In this document: piece after piece, positions 8,826 to 18,643 of the stretch | Layout of the letters: every line of letters starts with the position of its first letter | How positions within the stretch are numbered: position 1 is the first letter of the stretch | NCBI GenBank assembly: GCA_016177795.1 | Contig: JACOUM010000010.1 | Coordinates: forward strand, 186,001-250,000 | Length of the DNA stretch: 64,000 nt | Source: Nitrosomonadales bacterium | Lineage (GTDB): Bacteria > Pseudomonadota > Gammaproteobacteria > Burkholderiales > Gallionellaceae | Direction: 5' to 3' | Translations under genes and position numbers: made by a program | The notes under the pieces: model-generated | Seen by the model: the letters and a program-made list of their open reading frames with translations, nothing else | The model's database searches: none | What the model was told of the DNA's origin: nothing

Positions 8826-10219
8826 AGGTCACTTTTCTTGGCGCGGCGCGCGAGGTCACCGGTTCCTGTTATCTGATCGAGACGGGTGCAGTCCGTTTCC
8901 TGGTGGACTGCGGCATGTTTCAGGGCGGACGCGAAGCACCGGCGCGCAACCGCCGGCCGTTTGGATTCAAACCGCGTTCGCTCGACTTCGTGCTGCTCAC
9001 GCACGCGCATATCGATCACAGCGGCCTGCTGCCGCGGCTTACACGCGAGGGCTTCAACGGGCCGATCCATACCACCGCGGCGACCGCCGAGCTGCTCGGC
9101 ATCATGCTGCCCGACAGCGCCCATATTCAGGAGGCCGATGCCCGGCATGCCGCAAACCGCCGCAAGAATGCGCGCGCCAAGGCGGCGCTGTCGGTGCTGT
9201 ATACCGTGCAGGACGCGGAAGAATGCCTGCAACAACTGAGCCCGGTTGCGTACGACGAGTGGCTGACCCCGCACCCGGATGTGCGCTGCCGTTTTCGCGA
9301 CGCCGGCCATATTCTCGGTTCGGCGATTCTCGAGATCCAGATTATGGAAGGCGGCAAGACCACGAAGCTGGTTGTGTCGGGCGATCTCGGCCAGCCGGAC
9401 CGGCCGATTCTGCGCGACCCGACATTGATCACGGAGGCGGACGTGCTGTTCATCGAGTCCACCTACGGCAACCGCGCGCACAAGAATATGCCGGCAACGC
9501 TGGAGGAACTCGCGCAGGTGATCGAACACACGCTGCACGTCAAGCACGGCAACGTCATTGTTCCGGCATTCGCGGTCGGGCGCACGCAGGAGGTCATCTA
9601 CCACCTGCATCAACTGACGCGCGCGGGGCGCCTGCGCAACCTGAATATTATTGTGGATTCACCGATGGCAACGGCCGTAACCCGGCTCACCATGCAGCAT
9701 CTGGCGCTGTTTGATGACGAGGCGAAACAGCTTGCCGACTGGCACGCGGCGGGGCGCGGCCTGCCGCATCTGCGCTTCACCGGCAGCACCGACGAGTCCA
9801 TCGCCCTCAACCAGATCCGCTCCGGCGCCATCATCATTTCTGCAAGCGGCATGTGCGATGCCGGGCGCATCAAGCATCATTTGCGCCACAACCTCGGGCG
9901 TGCCGAGAACAGCATCCTGATCACCGGCTTTCAGGCGCAGGGCACACTCGGCCGGCGCCTGGTGGACGGTGCGAAGCGGGTAAGCATCTACGGCCAGGAG
10001 ATTCCGGTGCGCGCCTCGATACACACCCTCGGCGGGTTTTCGGCGCACGCCGATCAGGCGGCATTGCTCACCTGGACCGGCGGTTTCCAGCGGCCGCCGC
10101 GCCAGACATTCGTGGTGCACGGGGAAGAAAGTGCGGCACTCGCGTTCGCCGAGCGCCTGCAGGCCGAGCGGGGCTGGACAGTGACGGTGCCCGAGTCCGG
10201 CCAGACTGTCGAGCTGTAA
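8822..10219 (+). CDS. Metallo-beta-lactamase/beta-CASP RNA-processing exonuclease-like protein
   Basis: The 465-residue protein starts MKVTFLGAAREVTGSCYLIE and carries the zinc motif HAHIDHSG (H61, H63, D65, H66). A beta-CASP region follows, then GRTQEVIYHLHQL, SASGMCDAGRIKHHL and the C-terminal GGFSAHADQAALLTW. This is the arrangement of the Ysh1/CPSF-like prokaryotic MBL group (COG1236), which cleaves RNA; the actual substrate in this organism is unknown. The start is set by the ATGA overlap with the preceding membrane protein gene. Confidence 0.93.
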   Translation: MKVTFLGAAREVTGSCYLIETGAVRFLVDCGMFQGGREAPARNRRPFGFKPRSLDFVLLTHAHIDHSGLLPRLTREGFNGPIHTTAATAELLGIMLPDSAHIQEADARHAANRRKNARAKAALSVLYTVQDAEECLQQLSPVAYDEWLTPHPDVRCRFRDAGHILGSAILEIQIMEGGKTTKLVVSGDLGQPDRPILRDPTLITEADVLFIESTYGNRAHKNMPATLEELAQVIEHTLHVKHGNVIVPAFAVGRTQEVIYHLHQLTRAGRLRNLNIIVDSPMATAVTRLTMQHLALFDDEAKQLADWHAAGRGLPHLRFTGSTDESIALNQIRSGAIIISASGMCDAGRIKHHLRHNLGRAENSILITGFQAQGTLGRRLVDGAKRVSIYGQEIPVRASIHTLGGFSAHADQAALLTWTGGFQRPPRQTFVVHGEESAALAFAERLQAERGWTVTVPESGQTVEL

Positions 10220-10275
10220 CACCTGATTGAATATCCATTCCGGTGCGGACGGATTCATGAATAAGGCGGGTCGCA

Positions 10276-10938
10276 TCAAAAGTTGCGCAGCGTCAGCAGG
10301 AAGATGTTTTCCTGCAACCGGCTCAGGCCGCGTTCCTGGAAGCGCGGGTTTTGTGCCAGCACGTCCAGTTGTGCCAACAGACGTATGTCTGCGTGCTCGC
10401 GGTAAAGCGACTTAACCTCATTCACGGAAACCGCAAACGGCGGACCCGGCATTTCCGGCTGGGGATAGTCGAACGTAATAAGCAGGATTGGCGTTGCGGG
10501 CGGCAGAATGCTCGCCAGATGGCGTGCATAACGTTCACGCATTTCCGGCGGCAGCGCGACCAGTGATGCGCGGTCGTATACTGCGCCCACTTGCGCCAGG
10601 TCGCCTTTGCCCAGGTCGAAAAAATCGCCGCACAGGATGCGGATGCCATCCGTTGCATAGCGCGCGAATTTTTCGGCGGCAACGCGATGCGGGGTATAGT
10701 CGTTTTCCTTGAAGAACGCCTGCACCGCAATGGCACTCAGTTCCACGCCCAGCACCGAATGTCCCTGCTCGCGCAGCCACAGCATATCGCGGCTTTTGCC
10801 GCACAGCGGCACGAACACCTCGCTGCCGTGAGCAGGATGCAACTCCTGCCAGTACTGGCGCAAATGGAGATTGATTTCGTTCTGGTGAAAACCGATCTCT
10901 TCCCGCTCCCAGCGCTCCAGCCAGAAATTTTTTTCCAT
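10276..10938 (-). CDS. tpm: Thiopurine S-methyltransferase
   Basis: The 220-residue protein has the bacterial TPMT form: start MEKNFWLERWEREEIGFHQ, then the SAM-binding segment VFVPLCGKSRDMLWLREQGHSVLGVELS, and YDRASLVALPPEMRERYA. Bacterial members methylate thiopurines and help detoxify selenite and tellurite. The start at 10938 is supported by a GGAGG ribosome binding site; the frame is open 12 codons further. It is convergent with the MBL gene. Confidence 0.95.
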   Translation of the reverse strand: MEKNFWLERWEREEIGFHQNEINLHLRQYWQELHPAHGSEVFVPLCGKSRDMLWLREQGHSVLGVELSAIAVQAFFKENDYTPHRVAAEKFARYATDGIRILCGDFFDLGKGDLAQVGAVYDRASLVALPPEMRERYARHLASILPPATPILLITFDYPQPEMPGPPFAVSVNEVKSLYREHADIRLLAQLDVLAQNPRFQERGLSRLQENIFLLTLRNF

Positions 10939-10960
10939 CTTCAGCCTCCGACCTGTTCCA

Positions 10961-11587
10961 TCATTCGGCAGCATAGCCGATTGACTTCAGCGCATCAAAA
11001 ATGTTCTGCGACAATTGCGCGTGTCCGGCGGCATTGGGGTGCAGCGGATCGCCCTTCATTTGTGGATCTGATAGAACATCGGCGATCGCGTATTCGATCA
11101 TCGGAACCTGCTGCTCATCGGCTACCTGGCGGTAAAAGTCAGCCGCAGACAGATTCTGGAAGACAGCGCCCGCGACGCTCGGTTTCGGCGTTGCCAGCAG
11201 AACCGGCTTCGCTCCTTGTGTCTTGATCATGTCGAGTATCCGTCCCAGATTGGCGATGGTCTCGGCCTGGGGGACATGGCGCAGCATGTCATTGCCTCCC
11301 AATGCCACCAGCACCAGAACTGGCTTGTGTTGCTCGAGAAGCGCAGGCAGGCGGCGCAGAGCACCGCCGCTGGTGTCGCCGTTGACGCCCCCGTTGATCA
11401 CCACCCAGCCGGTCCGGTCCGCCAGCAGGTCGGGCCACGCCTGTTCGGGAGTCACGCCAGCTCCGGCCGTCAGGCTGTCTCCCAGCGCTACAATACGGCT
11501 GCCGGGAGGAAGCGGCGCCTCTTTTGCCTTGCCGCCGCAGGCGGCAACAAGGACGATGGCGGCAACCGGTAAAATGATGCGTCGCAT
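10961..11587 (-). CDS. SGNH-hydrolase lipoprotein, TesA-like arylesterase/thioesterase
   Basis: The 208-residue protein belongs to the GDSL/SGNH hydrolases: block I ALGDSLTAG (S38), block III GGNDM and block V DPLHPNAAGH holding the catalytic D and H. The N-terminus MRRIILPVAAIVLVAAC has a lipobox (VAAC, C17), so it is probably anchored in a membrane. Escherichia coli TesA has an ordinary signal peptide instead. The start at 11587 was chosen to give this signal; the frame continues further upstream without signal character. It lies just upstream of tpm and may share its transcript. Confidence 0.9.
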   Translation of the reverse strand: MRRIILPVAAIVLVAACGGKAKEAPLPPGSRIVALGDSLTAGAGVTPEQAWPDLLADRTGWVVINGGVNGDTSGGALRRLPALLEQHKPVLVLVALGGNDMLRHVPQAETIANLGRILDMIKTQGAKPVLLATPKPSVAGAVFQNLSAADFYRQVADEQQVPMIEYAIADVLSDPQMKGDPLHPNAAGHAQLSQNIFDALKSIGYAAE

Positions 11588-11728
11588 AAAGCCGATATCG
11601 AATTGGCAAGGATAAGCAGGTGAGCTCATCTGGAAACTCCTGTGTGATGGTAGTATTTTGGCATTGTTCTCCTTGGCTGCCAGCATTGGCAGGTAACTGG
11701 GACAGACCGCGCGTGCAGGAGGAAAATC

Positions 11729-12016
11729 ATGACCACCCAGGCTATGCCAAAAAAGACGCTGCGCCTCGTGATTCATGGCCGCGTGCAAGGCGTGTTCTTC
11801 CGCGACTCGATGCGCCGCGAAGCGCAAATGCTGGGGATCGCAGGCTGGGTGCGCAACCGCAGCGACGGCACGGTGGAAGCCGCAGTGCAGGGCGAATCCG
11901 CCGACGTGGATGCCATCGCGCGCTGGGCACATCGCGGCCCGCAGCATGCACAGGTAGAGCGGGTCGAGATCGAGCCGCATGAGGGCAGTTACACCCGCTT
12001 CGAAGTTATCGGGTGA
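11729..12016 (+). CDS. acyP: Acylphosphatase
   Basis: The 95-residue protein is a normal-sized acylphosphatase, which hydrolyses carboxyl-phosphate bonds. The catalytic loop GRVQGVFFRDS holds the anion-binding arginine and GWVRNRSDGTVE holds the catalytic asparagine. AGGAGG stands six bases before the ATG. It is divergent from the tesA-like gene; the 141 bases between them should contain both promoters. Confidence 0.96.
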   Translation: MTTQAMPKKTLRLVIHGRVQGVFFRDSMRREAQMLGIAGWVRNRSDGTVEAAVQGESADVDAIARWAHRGPQHAQVERVEIEPHEGSYTRFEVIG

Positions 12017-12054
12017 TCATGAAGACCATCGCCGTCACCGGTTTCGATGGCGGA

Positions 12055-14589
12055 TCATGCCAGGTTCTGGTCGGCGCATTCCTTGATGCGTTCCAGCAAC
12101 AGGCGCAGTTGGCTTACGATACTCCGTGCCTGTTCCACATCCGCGCTATGTTCCAGTGCCTGGCATAGATGGGAAAACCCCATCGCGCCCGCCATTCCGG
12201 CCGGCGACTTGAGGTGGTGCCCCAACGCGCCCAATGTCGCCAGATCCTTGCGCTCCAGCGCCGCTTCGACTTCGGTCATGTCCTGCCGGGCTGACGCCAG
12301 AAATTTGCGGACAAATTCGCGCATCTTCAGTTTGTCGCCGCCAACCAGCTCGGCCAATACCGCGAAGTCAATTATTTCCGGATCACCTGCCCATGCTTCC
12401 TTTGTCACCGATGTGGCAGGCGCGCCGGAGGCTGGCATCTGTTGCGGCTGCCGCGCCAGCCATTTGGCGATTACGGCATAAAATGCATCAGGCTTGAACG
12501 GTTTGCCGATGAAGTCGTCCATGCCGGCAGCCAGGCAGCGCTCGCGATCCTCCTCCGATGCATTTGCCGTCATCGCAATCACCGGTATTCTCGCCAAAGC
12601 AGGGTTGGCGCGGATCAGCCGGGTAGCTTCAAAACCGTCCAGCACGGGCATCTGGATGTCCATCAGCACGCAGTCGAAGCGCTCATGCGCCAACAGGTCG
12701 AGTGCCTCCTTGCCATTCTGGGCGACGCATACGGTGGCGCCGGCATTTTCAAGAAAATCAGTCGCCACCTGCTGGTTGAAGAGATTGTTTTCCGCCAGAA
12801 GAATCCGTGCACCGCTGATCGCGGCCGGCTGCTTATCTGTTCCAGTTTCATTCTCTGTGCAAAAAGGCTGGCCAGCCTTGTAAAACCGTACATTGAACCA
12901 GAAGGTGCTGCCCTGTCCCGGGACGCTCTCCACCCCCACCCCCCCGTCCTGCATCATTCCCGCCAATTGCCTGCAGATGGCCAAGCCGAGACCTGTGCCA
13001 CCGTATTGGCGGGTAGAGGAAGTATCAACCTGCTGAAACGGCTGGAACAGTTTGGCTTTCTCCGCCTCGCTCATGCCGATACCGCTATCCTGAACTTCGA
13101 AACGCATCAGGCAGCTTGTTGCGTCCTCCTCGATCCTTTTGATGCGGACGATGATTTTGCCTTTTTCGGTGAACTTGACGGCGTTGTCGATGTAATTGAC
13201 CAGTATCTGCACGAGCCTTAGCGGATCGCCGCACAGACCGAGGTTAAGATCGGCATCGATGTCGAAGACGAGTTTCAGACCTTTTGCTGCGGCCTTCCCG
13301 GCAACCAGGTTTTTGACGTTATCCAGCACCCTGCTCAGGTTGAAATCAGCCGTATTGATCTTCAGTTTCCCGGCGGCAAGCCTGGAAAAATCGAGAATGT
13401 CGTCAATGATGCCGAGCAGGTGCTCGCCGGAAGAATGGATCTTCTTGAGGTAGTCTCGATTCCTGCGGTCAGCCTTGAAATTCATCGCCAGGTTCGCCAT
13501 GCCGAGAATGCTGTTCATCGGCGTGCGTATCTCATGACTCATGTTGGCGAGAAATTCGCTCTTGGCCTGATTGGCCGATTCCGCCTGTTGCTTGGCCTCT
13601 GTGAGTTCCCGGGTGCGTTGCTCGACCCGTTCTTCCAGGTGTTCATTCAGCTCGCGCAATTGGCGTTCTGCCTGCTTGCGCTCGGTGATGTCTATAGACA
13701 CGCCAATCAGATACGACGGGTTGCCGGCCTCATCGAAAACCGGCTTCTTGTATGTGTGTAAAGTCCGGTCTTCCTTCAGTACGGCATTCCATGCAACCTC
13801 CTCGAAATCGGCCAGTTGCCGGCTGCTAAACACCTCCTTGTCCTTGGCCAGGAAAAATGCCGTCTGGTCTGGCGGAAAGAATTGGCTGGCATCGGTGCCG
13901 CGCAAGTCGGTAAAAGCCATACCCCATTGCTCTTCGCAGGCACGGTTCATCAGGGTGATCCTGCTGCGAGCATCCTTGATGAACAGCGACACCGGAATCG
14001 TGTCGATGATTTCCCGCAAAAACGCCTTGCTCTCGCGTAGTTGACTGATCGAAATAAAGGAGCTCAGGGAGTCCGAAATACGTTGGGCGATGGCCGTGAA
14101 AAGATGCAGATCCTCTTCATCATGCTTTACCGCACTTGCACAATGATGCAGACCGAATAACCAGGCTTTCCCGATTCTCGGCCTCAGCGCAATCATCAAC
14201 TGGGATTTGACCGAGAATTGCTCGAGAATAAGCGGGACCGGATGATCGGTATCGGGGCCATATTGGATCAAGCCATTGGCACTGAGCAATTCGCGGAATA
14301 TCCCGACTGCTTCACGGTCCGTCGGGATATCTGTATTCAGCGCAAACAGCCCCGGCCATTCCGGACGAAAGCGCTCCATGGGAACGCTCCAGGATTGGGC
14401 ATCGGGGTCGCAGGGATACAGGAACCAGGCGCGATCCGCATTGAAAACCTCAAGCACCAGATCCAGCGCGCCACGCATAACATCATCCATGCTTTCGCTG
14501 GCAAGGCTGATTCGCGTAATCCGATCCAATACATTCAGGAGTCGAAGGCGGTACGAAAGATCGTGCTGGAGCTGTTGGTCTGCATTCAT
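12055..14589 (-). CDS. Hybrid sensor histidine kinase (GAF-PAS-HisKA-HATPase-REC-HPt)
   Basis: The 844-residue protein appears cytosolic, with no obvious membrane segment. In order it shows a GAF-like domain (about 15-180), a PAS/PAC domain (about 185-305, ending [13 protein letters not shown]), a coiled coil (305-345), HisKA with the phosphorylated H352 in [18 protein letters not shown], HATPase (about 460-580, GGTGLGLAI), a receiver domain with [12 protein letters not shown], and a C-terminal HPt with GHHLKSPAG. All phosphorelay residues are present, so it can pass phosphate to an unlinked regulator; none is adjacent. The signal is unknown. An upstream in-frame ATG at 14610 is possible. Confidence 0.93.
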   Translation of the reverse strand: MNADQQLQHDLSYRLRLLNVLDRITRISLASESMDDVMRGALDLVLEVFNADRAWFLYPCDPDAQSWSVPMERFRPEWPGLFALNTDIPTDREAVGIFRELLSANGLIQYGPDTDHPVPLILEQFSVKSQLMIALRPRIGKAWLFGLHHCASAVKHDEEDLHLFTAIAQRISDSLSSFISISQLRESKAFLREIIDTIPVSLFIKDARSRITLMNRACEEQWGMAFTDLRGTDASQFFPPDQTAFFLAKDKEVFSSRQLADFEEVAWNAVLKEDRTLHTYKKPVFDEAGNPSYLIGVSIDITERKQAERQLRELNEHLEERVEQRTRELTEAKQQAESANQAKSEFLANMSHEIRTPMNSILGMANLAMNFKADRRNRDYLKKIHSSGEHLLGIIDDILDFSRLAAGKLKINTADFNLSRVLDNVKNLVAGKAAAKGLKLVFDIDADLNLGLCGDPLRLVQILVNYIDNAVKFTEKGKIIVRIKRIEEDATSCLMRFEVQDSGIGMSEAEKAKLFQPFQQVDTSSTRQYGGTGLGLAICRQLAGMMQDGGVGVESVPGQGSTFWFNVRFYKAGQPFCTENETGTDKQPAAISGARILLAENNLFNQQVATDFLENAGATVCVAQNGKEALDLLAHERFDCVLMDIQMPVLDGFEATRLIRANPALARIPVIAMTANASEEDRERCLAAGMDDFIGKPFKPDAFYAVIAKWLARQPQQMPASGAPATSVTKEAWAGDPEIIDFAVLAELVGGDKLKMREFVRKFLASARQDMTEVEAALERKDLATLGALGHHLKSPAGMAGAMGFSHLCQALEHSADVEQARSIVSQLRLLLERIKECADQNLA

Positions 14590-14690
14590 AAATATCCCGG
14601 TGGCTACCATTTCAACCTGACGGCGCCTCAGAATAGACGATAAATAAACGAACGTCCAATAACCGCTTCTGGCAGTCACAGCATCATGAC

Positions 14691-16127
14691 TTACCCGGTC
14701 TGCAACATTCCCAATCCCCAGGCTACCCCAAACCCGGTCACATCGCTGGCCACGCTGCCCAGCCCGCCTTCGCAGCGGCTGGCGGACAAATCCACATGCA
14801 GCCACGGTACGTCATGTTCGACGAAGCGTTTGAGGAAGCGCGTGGCAAGAATGTGGTCGGCCCCGCCGTCCAGCGTGCATTGCTTGATGTCCGCAACTTT
14901 GGAATCCAGTGCGGCTTCGTAATCCTCGTCCAGCGGAAAGGCGCATAGCCGTTCACCGCACTGCTTGCCGACACTCACTGCGCGTTGCACCAGTTCGTCA
15001 CGGTTGCCCAGCACCCCGGAATAGCGGTCGCCCAATGCTACTGCCATACTGCCGGTGAGTGTGGCGAAGTCGATCATCCAGTCCGGTTTGCCGCGTGAAG
15101 CGAGTGTGAGCGTATCGGCCAGCACCATGCGGCCTTCGGCGTCGGTGTGTATCACTTCGATGTTGGTGCCGTTCAGCGCCTTGACGATGTCGTTCTGCTT
15201 GTAGGCCTTGGGGCTGATGTGGTTCTGCGCCAGCGCCAGCCAGCAGTCGAGATTCACCGGCAACTTGTTCTGCGTCGCGGCGAGCAGGATGCCGAGCGCC
15301 ACCGCCGAGCCGTTCATATCCTCGTGCATGTTGTGCATGTAACGCGACGGCTTGAGGTTGTGGCCGCCGGTATCGAAGCAGATGCCCTTGCCGACCAGTG
15401 CCACTGTCTGCTTCGCCTTGGGGTGCTGGTACGACAGATGCACGATGGCCGCGTCTTCGGGATCACTGCCTTGCGCTACCGCGACGAACGCGCCCGCACC
15501 CATCTTGCGCAGCAGCTTCATGTCGAATTCCTCATGCTGCCAGCCGTTTCCCCGCGCCAGCTTCTGCACGCGCTTGCGGTAAATGCCCGGCGTCAGTTCG
15601 TTCGGCGGCAGAGCGGTTAGCTCACGGCACAGCAGATTGCCCGAGGCTTTCGCGCGCAACGCATCGAACGGCTTGTGGTCCACGCTGCCGACCAACATGA
15701 TTTTCTGCAACGGTTTGCGTTCATCTTTTTTCTTGTGTACCGGCAGCGGCGAGCCGTTTACCCATGCGCTGTATACCGCCATTTCGGCGGCGCACTGACG
15801 CTGTTGTTCATTGCCCAGCATCACGATGCTCAACTTTCTCGGATGCTCGTCCAGCAGCAACTGCAACGCCTTGCGCACTTGCACCTGTTGTGCAAAATTG
15901 TCCTTATCGTCATCCAGCATCGCCCATGTCACCAGCATGCCGTCTGCCGTGTTCGCGGCGACGGGGAATTTCGCCAATTCGTCCGCCTTCATGTCGCGAC
16001 GCTTGAGTACGGCGGTGAGCAATTCGTTCTGCGGCAAGCCTTTCGGCAGTGCCCTGTTTTTGGGGAAAAGCACCAGCAGGTGTGTGGTGGCGTGCAGGGT
16101 CTGGGAGAAGGTGAGTTGTGCTAGCAT
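14691..16127 (-). CDS. Leucyl aminopeptidase family (M17) metallopeptidase
   Basis: The 478-residue protein has the M17 two-domain layout. The catalytic half holds [24 protein letters not shown] and the signature [17 protein letters not shown], which carry the di-metal ligands and active-site residues. [10 protein letters not shown] differs from the FDSGG-SLKP of PepA, placing it in a divergent subgroup rather than PepA itself. It probably recycles peptides in the cytoplasm. The ATG at 16127 gives [12 protein letters not shown]; the frame is open far upstream only as antisense of thyA. Confidence 0.9.
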   Translation of the reverse strand: MLAQLTFSQTLHATTHLLVLFPKNRALPKGLPQNELLTAVLKRRDMKADELAKFPVAANTADGMLVTWAMLDDDKDNFAQQVQVRKALQLLLDEHPRKLSIVMLGNEQQRQCAAEMAVYSAWVNGSPLPVHKKKDERKPLQKIMLVGSVDHKPFDALRAKASGNLLCRELTALPPNELTPGIYRKRVQKLARGNGWQHEEFDMKLLRKMGAGAFVAVAQGSDPEDAAIVHLSYQHPKAKQTVALVGKGICFDTGGHNLKPSRYMHNMHEDMNGSAVALGILLAATQNKLPVNLDCWLALAQNHISPKAYKQNDIVKALNGTNIEVIHTDAEGRMVLADTLTLASRGKPDWMIDFATLTGSMAVALGDRYSGVLGNRDELVQRAVSVGKQCGERLCAFPLDEDYEAALDSKVADIKQCTLDGGADHILATRFLKRFVEHDVPWLHVDLSASRCEGGLGSVASDVTGFGVAWGLGMLQTG

Positions 16128-16175
16128 TGCGTCCTCGAAAAAATTATCCAATACCGCGATTATACGGACTTCGCC

Positions 16176-16970
16176 ATGCGCCAATACCTGGATTTTATGC
16201 AGCATGTGCTGGACCACGGCACGAAGAAATCCGACCGTACCGGCACCGGCACGGTCAGTGTGTTCGGCTACCAGATGCGCTTCGGTCTCTCCCGGGGCTT
16301 TCCGCTGGTCACTACCAAGAAGTGCCACCTGAAATCCATCGTGCATGAACTGCTGTGGTTTTTGCAGGGCGACACCAACATCAAGTATCTCAAAGACAAC
16401 GGCGTCAAAATCTGGGACGAGTGGGCGGATGAACAAGGCAATCTCGGCCCGGTGTACGGCAGGCAATGGCGCTCGTGGGCCACGGCGGATGGGCGCACGG
16501 TGGACCAGATTGCCGGAGTGGTCGAGCAAATAAAAAAGAATCCCGATTCGCGCCGCCTGATCGTTTCGGCCTGGAATGTCGGCGAACTCGACAGGATGGC
16601 GCTCGCGCCCTGTCACGCATTCTTCCAGTTCTATGTCGCGGACGGAAAGCTGTCCTGCCAGCTCTACCAGCGCAGTGCCGACATCTTCCTCGGCGTGCCG
16701 TTCAACATCGCCTCCTACGCGTTGCTCACACTGATGATGGCGCAAGTATGCGGCCTGCAACCCGGCGACTTCGTGCACACCTTCGGCGATGCGCATTTGT
16801 ATTCGAACCACATGGAACAGACACGCGAGCAACTGTCGCGCGCGCCGCGCCCGCTGCCGACGATGAAGATCAATCCGGACGTAAAGGACATCTTCGCTTT
16901 CAAGTTCGAGGATTTCACGCTGGAAGGCTATGACCCGCATCCCGCCATCAAAGCTCCGGTGGCTGTTTAG
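16176..16970 (+). CDS. thyA: Thymidylate synthase
   Basis: The 264-residue enzyme converts dUMP to dTMP using methylene-tetrahydrofolate. The length and the start [15 protein letters not shown] match the family, and the catalytic cysteine is in [12 protein letters not shown] (C146). [19 protein letters not shown] is the conserved substrate-binding block. It is normally followed by folA, which regenerates its folate; here a small repeat-flanked gene has come between them. Confidence 0.98.
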   Translation: MRQYLDFMQHVLDHGTKKSDRTGTGTVSVFGYQMRFGLSRGFPLVTTKKCHLKSIVHELLWFLQGDTNIKYLKDNGVKIWDEWADEQGNLGPVYGRQWRSWATADGRTVDQIAGVVEQIKKNPDSRRLIVSAWNVGELDRMALAPCHAFFQFYVADGKLSCQLYQRSADIFLGVPFNIASYALLTLMMAQVCGLQPGDFVHTFGDAHLYSNHMEQTREQLSRAPRPLPTMKINPDVKDIFAFKFEDFTLEGYDPHPAIKAPVAV

Positions 16971-17420
16971 GATTTGGGAACTGGGATTTTGGATTTAGCG
17001 GAGGCAGCGGATGAAATACAGTGATCTGGTTGTCTGGCAAAAGGCGATGGATTTGGTAACTTCCATCTACAAAGTCACTGCTGCTTTTCCCAATGATGAG
17101 CGATTCGGACTGACATCCCAAATCAGGCGTGCCGCGGTTTCTGTTCCGTCAAACATTGCCGAGAGGCATGGTCGCAAGGCAACTGGAGCATATCTCAACC
17201 ATATTTCTATTGCCCTTGGCTCTGTGATGGAGCTTGAAACGCAGTTGCAGATTGCCTTGCGCCTGAATTTTGTTGATGCTAATACCTGCACTCTGCTGCT
17301 ATCTCAATCGGAAGAAATAGGAAGAATGCTTGGAGGATTGAAGAAATCCCTCTCAAACCAGGCGGAATAACAATGACCACCAGCGCTCACCCCAAATCCC
17401 AAATCCCAAATCCCAAATCC
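16970..17420. mobile_element. Putative small cassette: S23/IVS-type gene between inverted heptamer-repeat arms
   Basis: The left arm (16970-16997) begins GGATTTGGGA and contains three GGATTT-like units. The right arm (17391-17420) is four copies of the 7-mer CCCAAAT in a row, ending in CC. The reverse complement of the right arm matches the left arm with only a few changes, so the arms are inverted around the small gene. The left arm starts on the last base of the thyA stop codon and the right arm lies within the 5' coding part of folA. No transposase is present, so any movement would need help in trans. Mobility is an inference from arm symmetry and position. Confidence 0.55.
17011..17370 (+). 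CDS. Four-helix bundle protein of the S23/23S rRNA intervening-sequence family
   Basis: The 119-residue protein begins MKYSDLVVWQKAMDLVTSIYK and holds LTSQIRRAAVSVPSNIAERHGRKATGAYLNHISIALGSVMELETQL, both typical of this all-alpha family (TIGR02436). Relatives are found inside 23S rRNA intervening sequences or free-standing, and as Avd beside diversity-generating retroelements. No reverse transcriptase or variable repeat lies nearby. A GGAGG run stands upstream of the ATG. The stop is two bases before the folA ATG. The molecular role is unknown. Confidence 0.9.
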   Translation: MKYSDLVVWQKAMDLVTSIYKVTAAFPNDERFGLTSQIRRAAVSVPSNIAERHGRKATGAYLNHISIALGSVMELETQLQIALRLNFVDANTCTLLLSQSEEIGRMLGGLKKSLSNQAE

Positions 17421-17906
17421 TTATCTTTGATTGTCGCGATGGCAAAGAACCGCACCATCGGTATCGACAACACCCTGCCGTGGCGCATTCCGGAAGACCT
17501 CAAGCATTTCAAGAGGCTCACCATGGGGCATCACCTGATCATGGGGCGCAAGACCTACGACTCCATCGGCAAACCGTTGCCGGGACGCACTACGGTGGTG
17601 GTGTCGCGCGACCGCAATTTAATAATCGAAGGTTGCTCTGTCGCGCATTCACTGCCGGAAGCGATTGCAAGTTGCGCATCTGACACGCAGATTTTCGTGG
17701 TCGGCGGTGCGGATGTTTATGCGCAGGCGCTGGGCTTGGCGGACATGCTGCTGATCACCGAGATTCAGCAGGAGATAGCCGGCGATGCGTGGTTTCCGGA
17801 ATTTGACCGGTCAGAATGGCTGGAAGTGTCGCGCGAGATTCACTATCAGGAAATACCGGAGCCGCTGGAATATCACTTCGTAGCCTATCGTCGCAATGGC
17901 CGCTAG
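17373..17906 (+). CDS. folA: Dihydrofolate reductase
   Basis: The enzyme (177 residues from this ATG) reduces dihydrofolate with NADPH and works with ThyA. The core starts LSLIVAMAKNRTIGIDNTLPWRIPEDLKHFK and includes HHLIMGRKTYDSIGKPLPGR and VVGGADVY, all standard. The first 16 residues (MTTSAHPKSQIPNPKS) are not DHFR sequence: they are encoded by the heptamer repeats at 17391-17420. The original start near LSLIVAM seems lost, so translation probably now begins at 17373 and adds this tail. A TTG near 17429 is an alternative start. Confidence 0.95.
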   Translation: MTTSAHPKSQIPNPKSLSLIVAMAKNRTIGIDNTLPWRIPEDLKHFKRLTMGHHLIMGRKTYDSIGKPLPGRTTVVVSRDRNLIIEGCSVAHSLPEAIASCASDTQIFVVGGADVYAQALGLADMLLITEIQQEIAGDAWFPEFDRSEWLEVSREIHYQEIPEPLEYHFVAYRRNGR

Positions 17907-17998
17907 GTGCCAAGGAGACATTCAGTAAGTCCCGTAGATGACTGGCTCATCACTTAGTAATGAGCTTTATACATAAGGGCGTACCTCGGTGGTTTTAC

Positions 17999-18463
17999 TT
18001 ACTGGCGGTAAGTTGCGTGACACTCCACACAGTACTGCATCGTTTTATTTAATGCGCGTAATGACGCATTAACATCTTTGGTCTTCAAGGCATTGCCAAG
18101 ATCGTCGCCACTCTTGTGAAAAGCCAACCCTAATGTCGTAAAATTTTCATTGCCCATCATTCTGCACATTTTCAGCATTTCTGGGGTTGAACCGAGTTTA
18201 CTATGCGCAATTTTTGAAGCATCCTCAAATTTATTTTCCGACATCAGGCTGATGACCGAATTAACTGCCTCCAAATGCTCCCGCATGTTCGATAGCTGAT
18301 GCTGCTTCATTTCCTCTGGCAGTTCCAAGGACGTTCGTGTATCCATCATGCTCATAGCGTGTTGATGATGGTTTTGATGTTGCATTTGTTCGTTGGCAGC
18401 GAACGACACATTCAAGCCAGCTAGACCAATGAATGCTGAAATAGCTATCAAAATTCTTTTCAT
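17999..18463 (-). CDS. Cytochrome c'-like periplasmic haem protein
   Basis: The 154-residue protein has a signal peptide (MKRILIAISAFIGLAGLNVSFAA) and a histidine/methionine-rich segment (residues 26-40). The rest is helical and ends in CVECH (145-149), a c-type haem site very near the C-terminus, as in cytochromes c' and c-556. Such proteins bind NO or act in electron transfer. Codons are visibly more AT-rich than in neighbouring genes, which suggests acquisition. The start at 18463 is preferred over one five codons upstream because it gives a clean signal peptide. An FNR-like box lies about 145 bases upstream. Confidence 0.8.
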   Translation of the reverse strand: MKRILIAISAFIGLAGLNVSFAANEQMQHQNHHQHAMSMMDTRTSLELPEEMKQHQLSNMREHLEAVNSVISLMSENKFEDASKIAHSKLGSTPEMLKMCRMMGNENFTTLGLAFHKSGDDLGNALKTKDVNASLRALNKTMQYCVECHATYRQ

Positions 18464-18607
18464 ACTTTGATTCCTCATGTGATGAGATCGGCTGTAGTCG
18501 GCCTCGTTTGTTTAGATAAATTTTCTGCTCCAGAAATTTACAGCTTTTTGTCCAACCTACATGCTGTAGATTAGGCTGGGCAATTTAAACTGGCATTGCG
18601 AAATAAA

Positions 18608-18625
18608 GTATGATCGAAATCATAC
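18608..18625. promoter_or_regulatory. FNR/CRP-type palindrome upstream of the cytochrome c'-like gene
   Basis: GTATGAT, the 4-base spacer CGAA, and ATCATAC form a perfect inverted repeat. The core TGAT-N4-ATCA equals the central part of the FNR consensus. It lies between the Crp/Fnr regulator gene and the cytochrome gene, 145 bases from the latter's start. The regulator next door is a likely binder, which is an inference. Confidence 0.55.
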
Positions 18626-18643
18626 CCGCAAGTCGATCTGTCG

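Noticed and set aside
17011-17370. Avd protein of a diversity-generating retroelement
   Set aside because: No reverse transcriptase, template repeat or variable repeat lies nearby.
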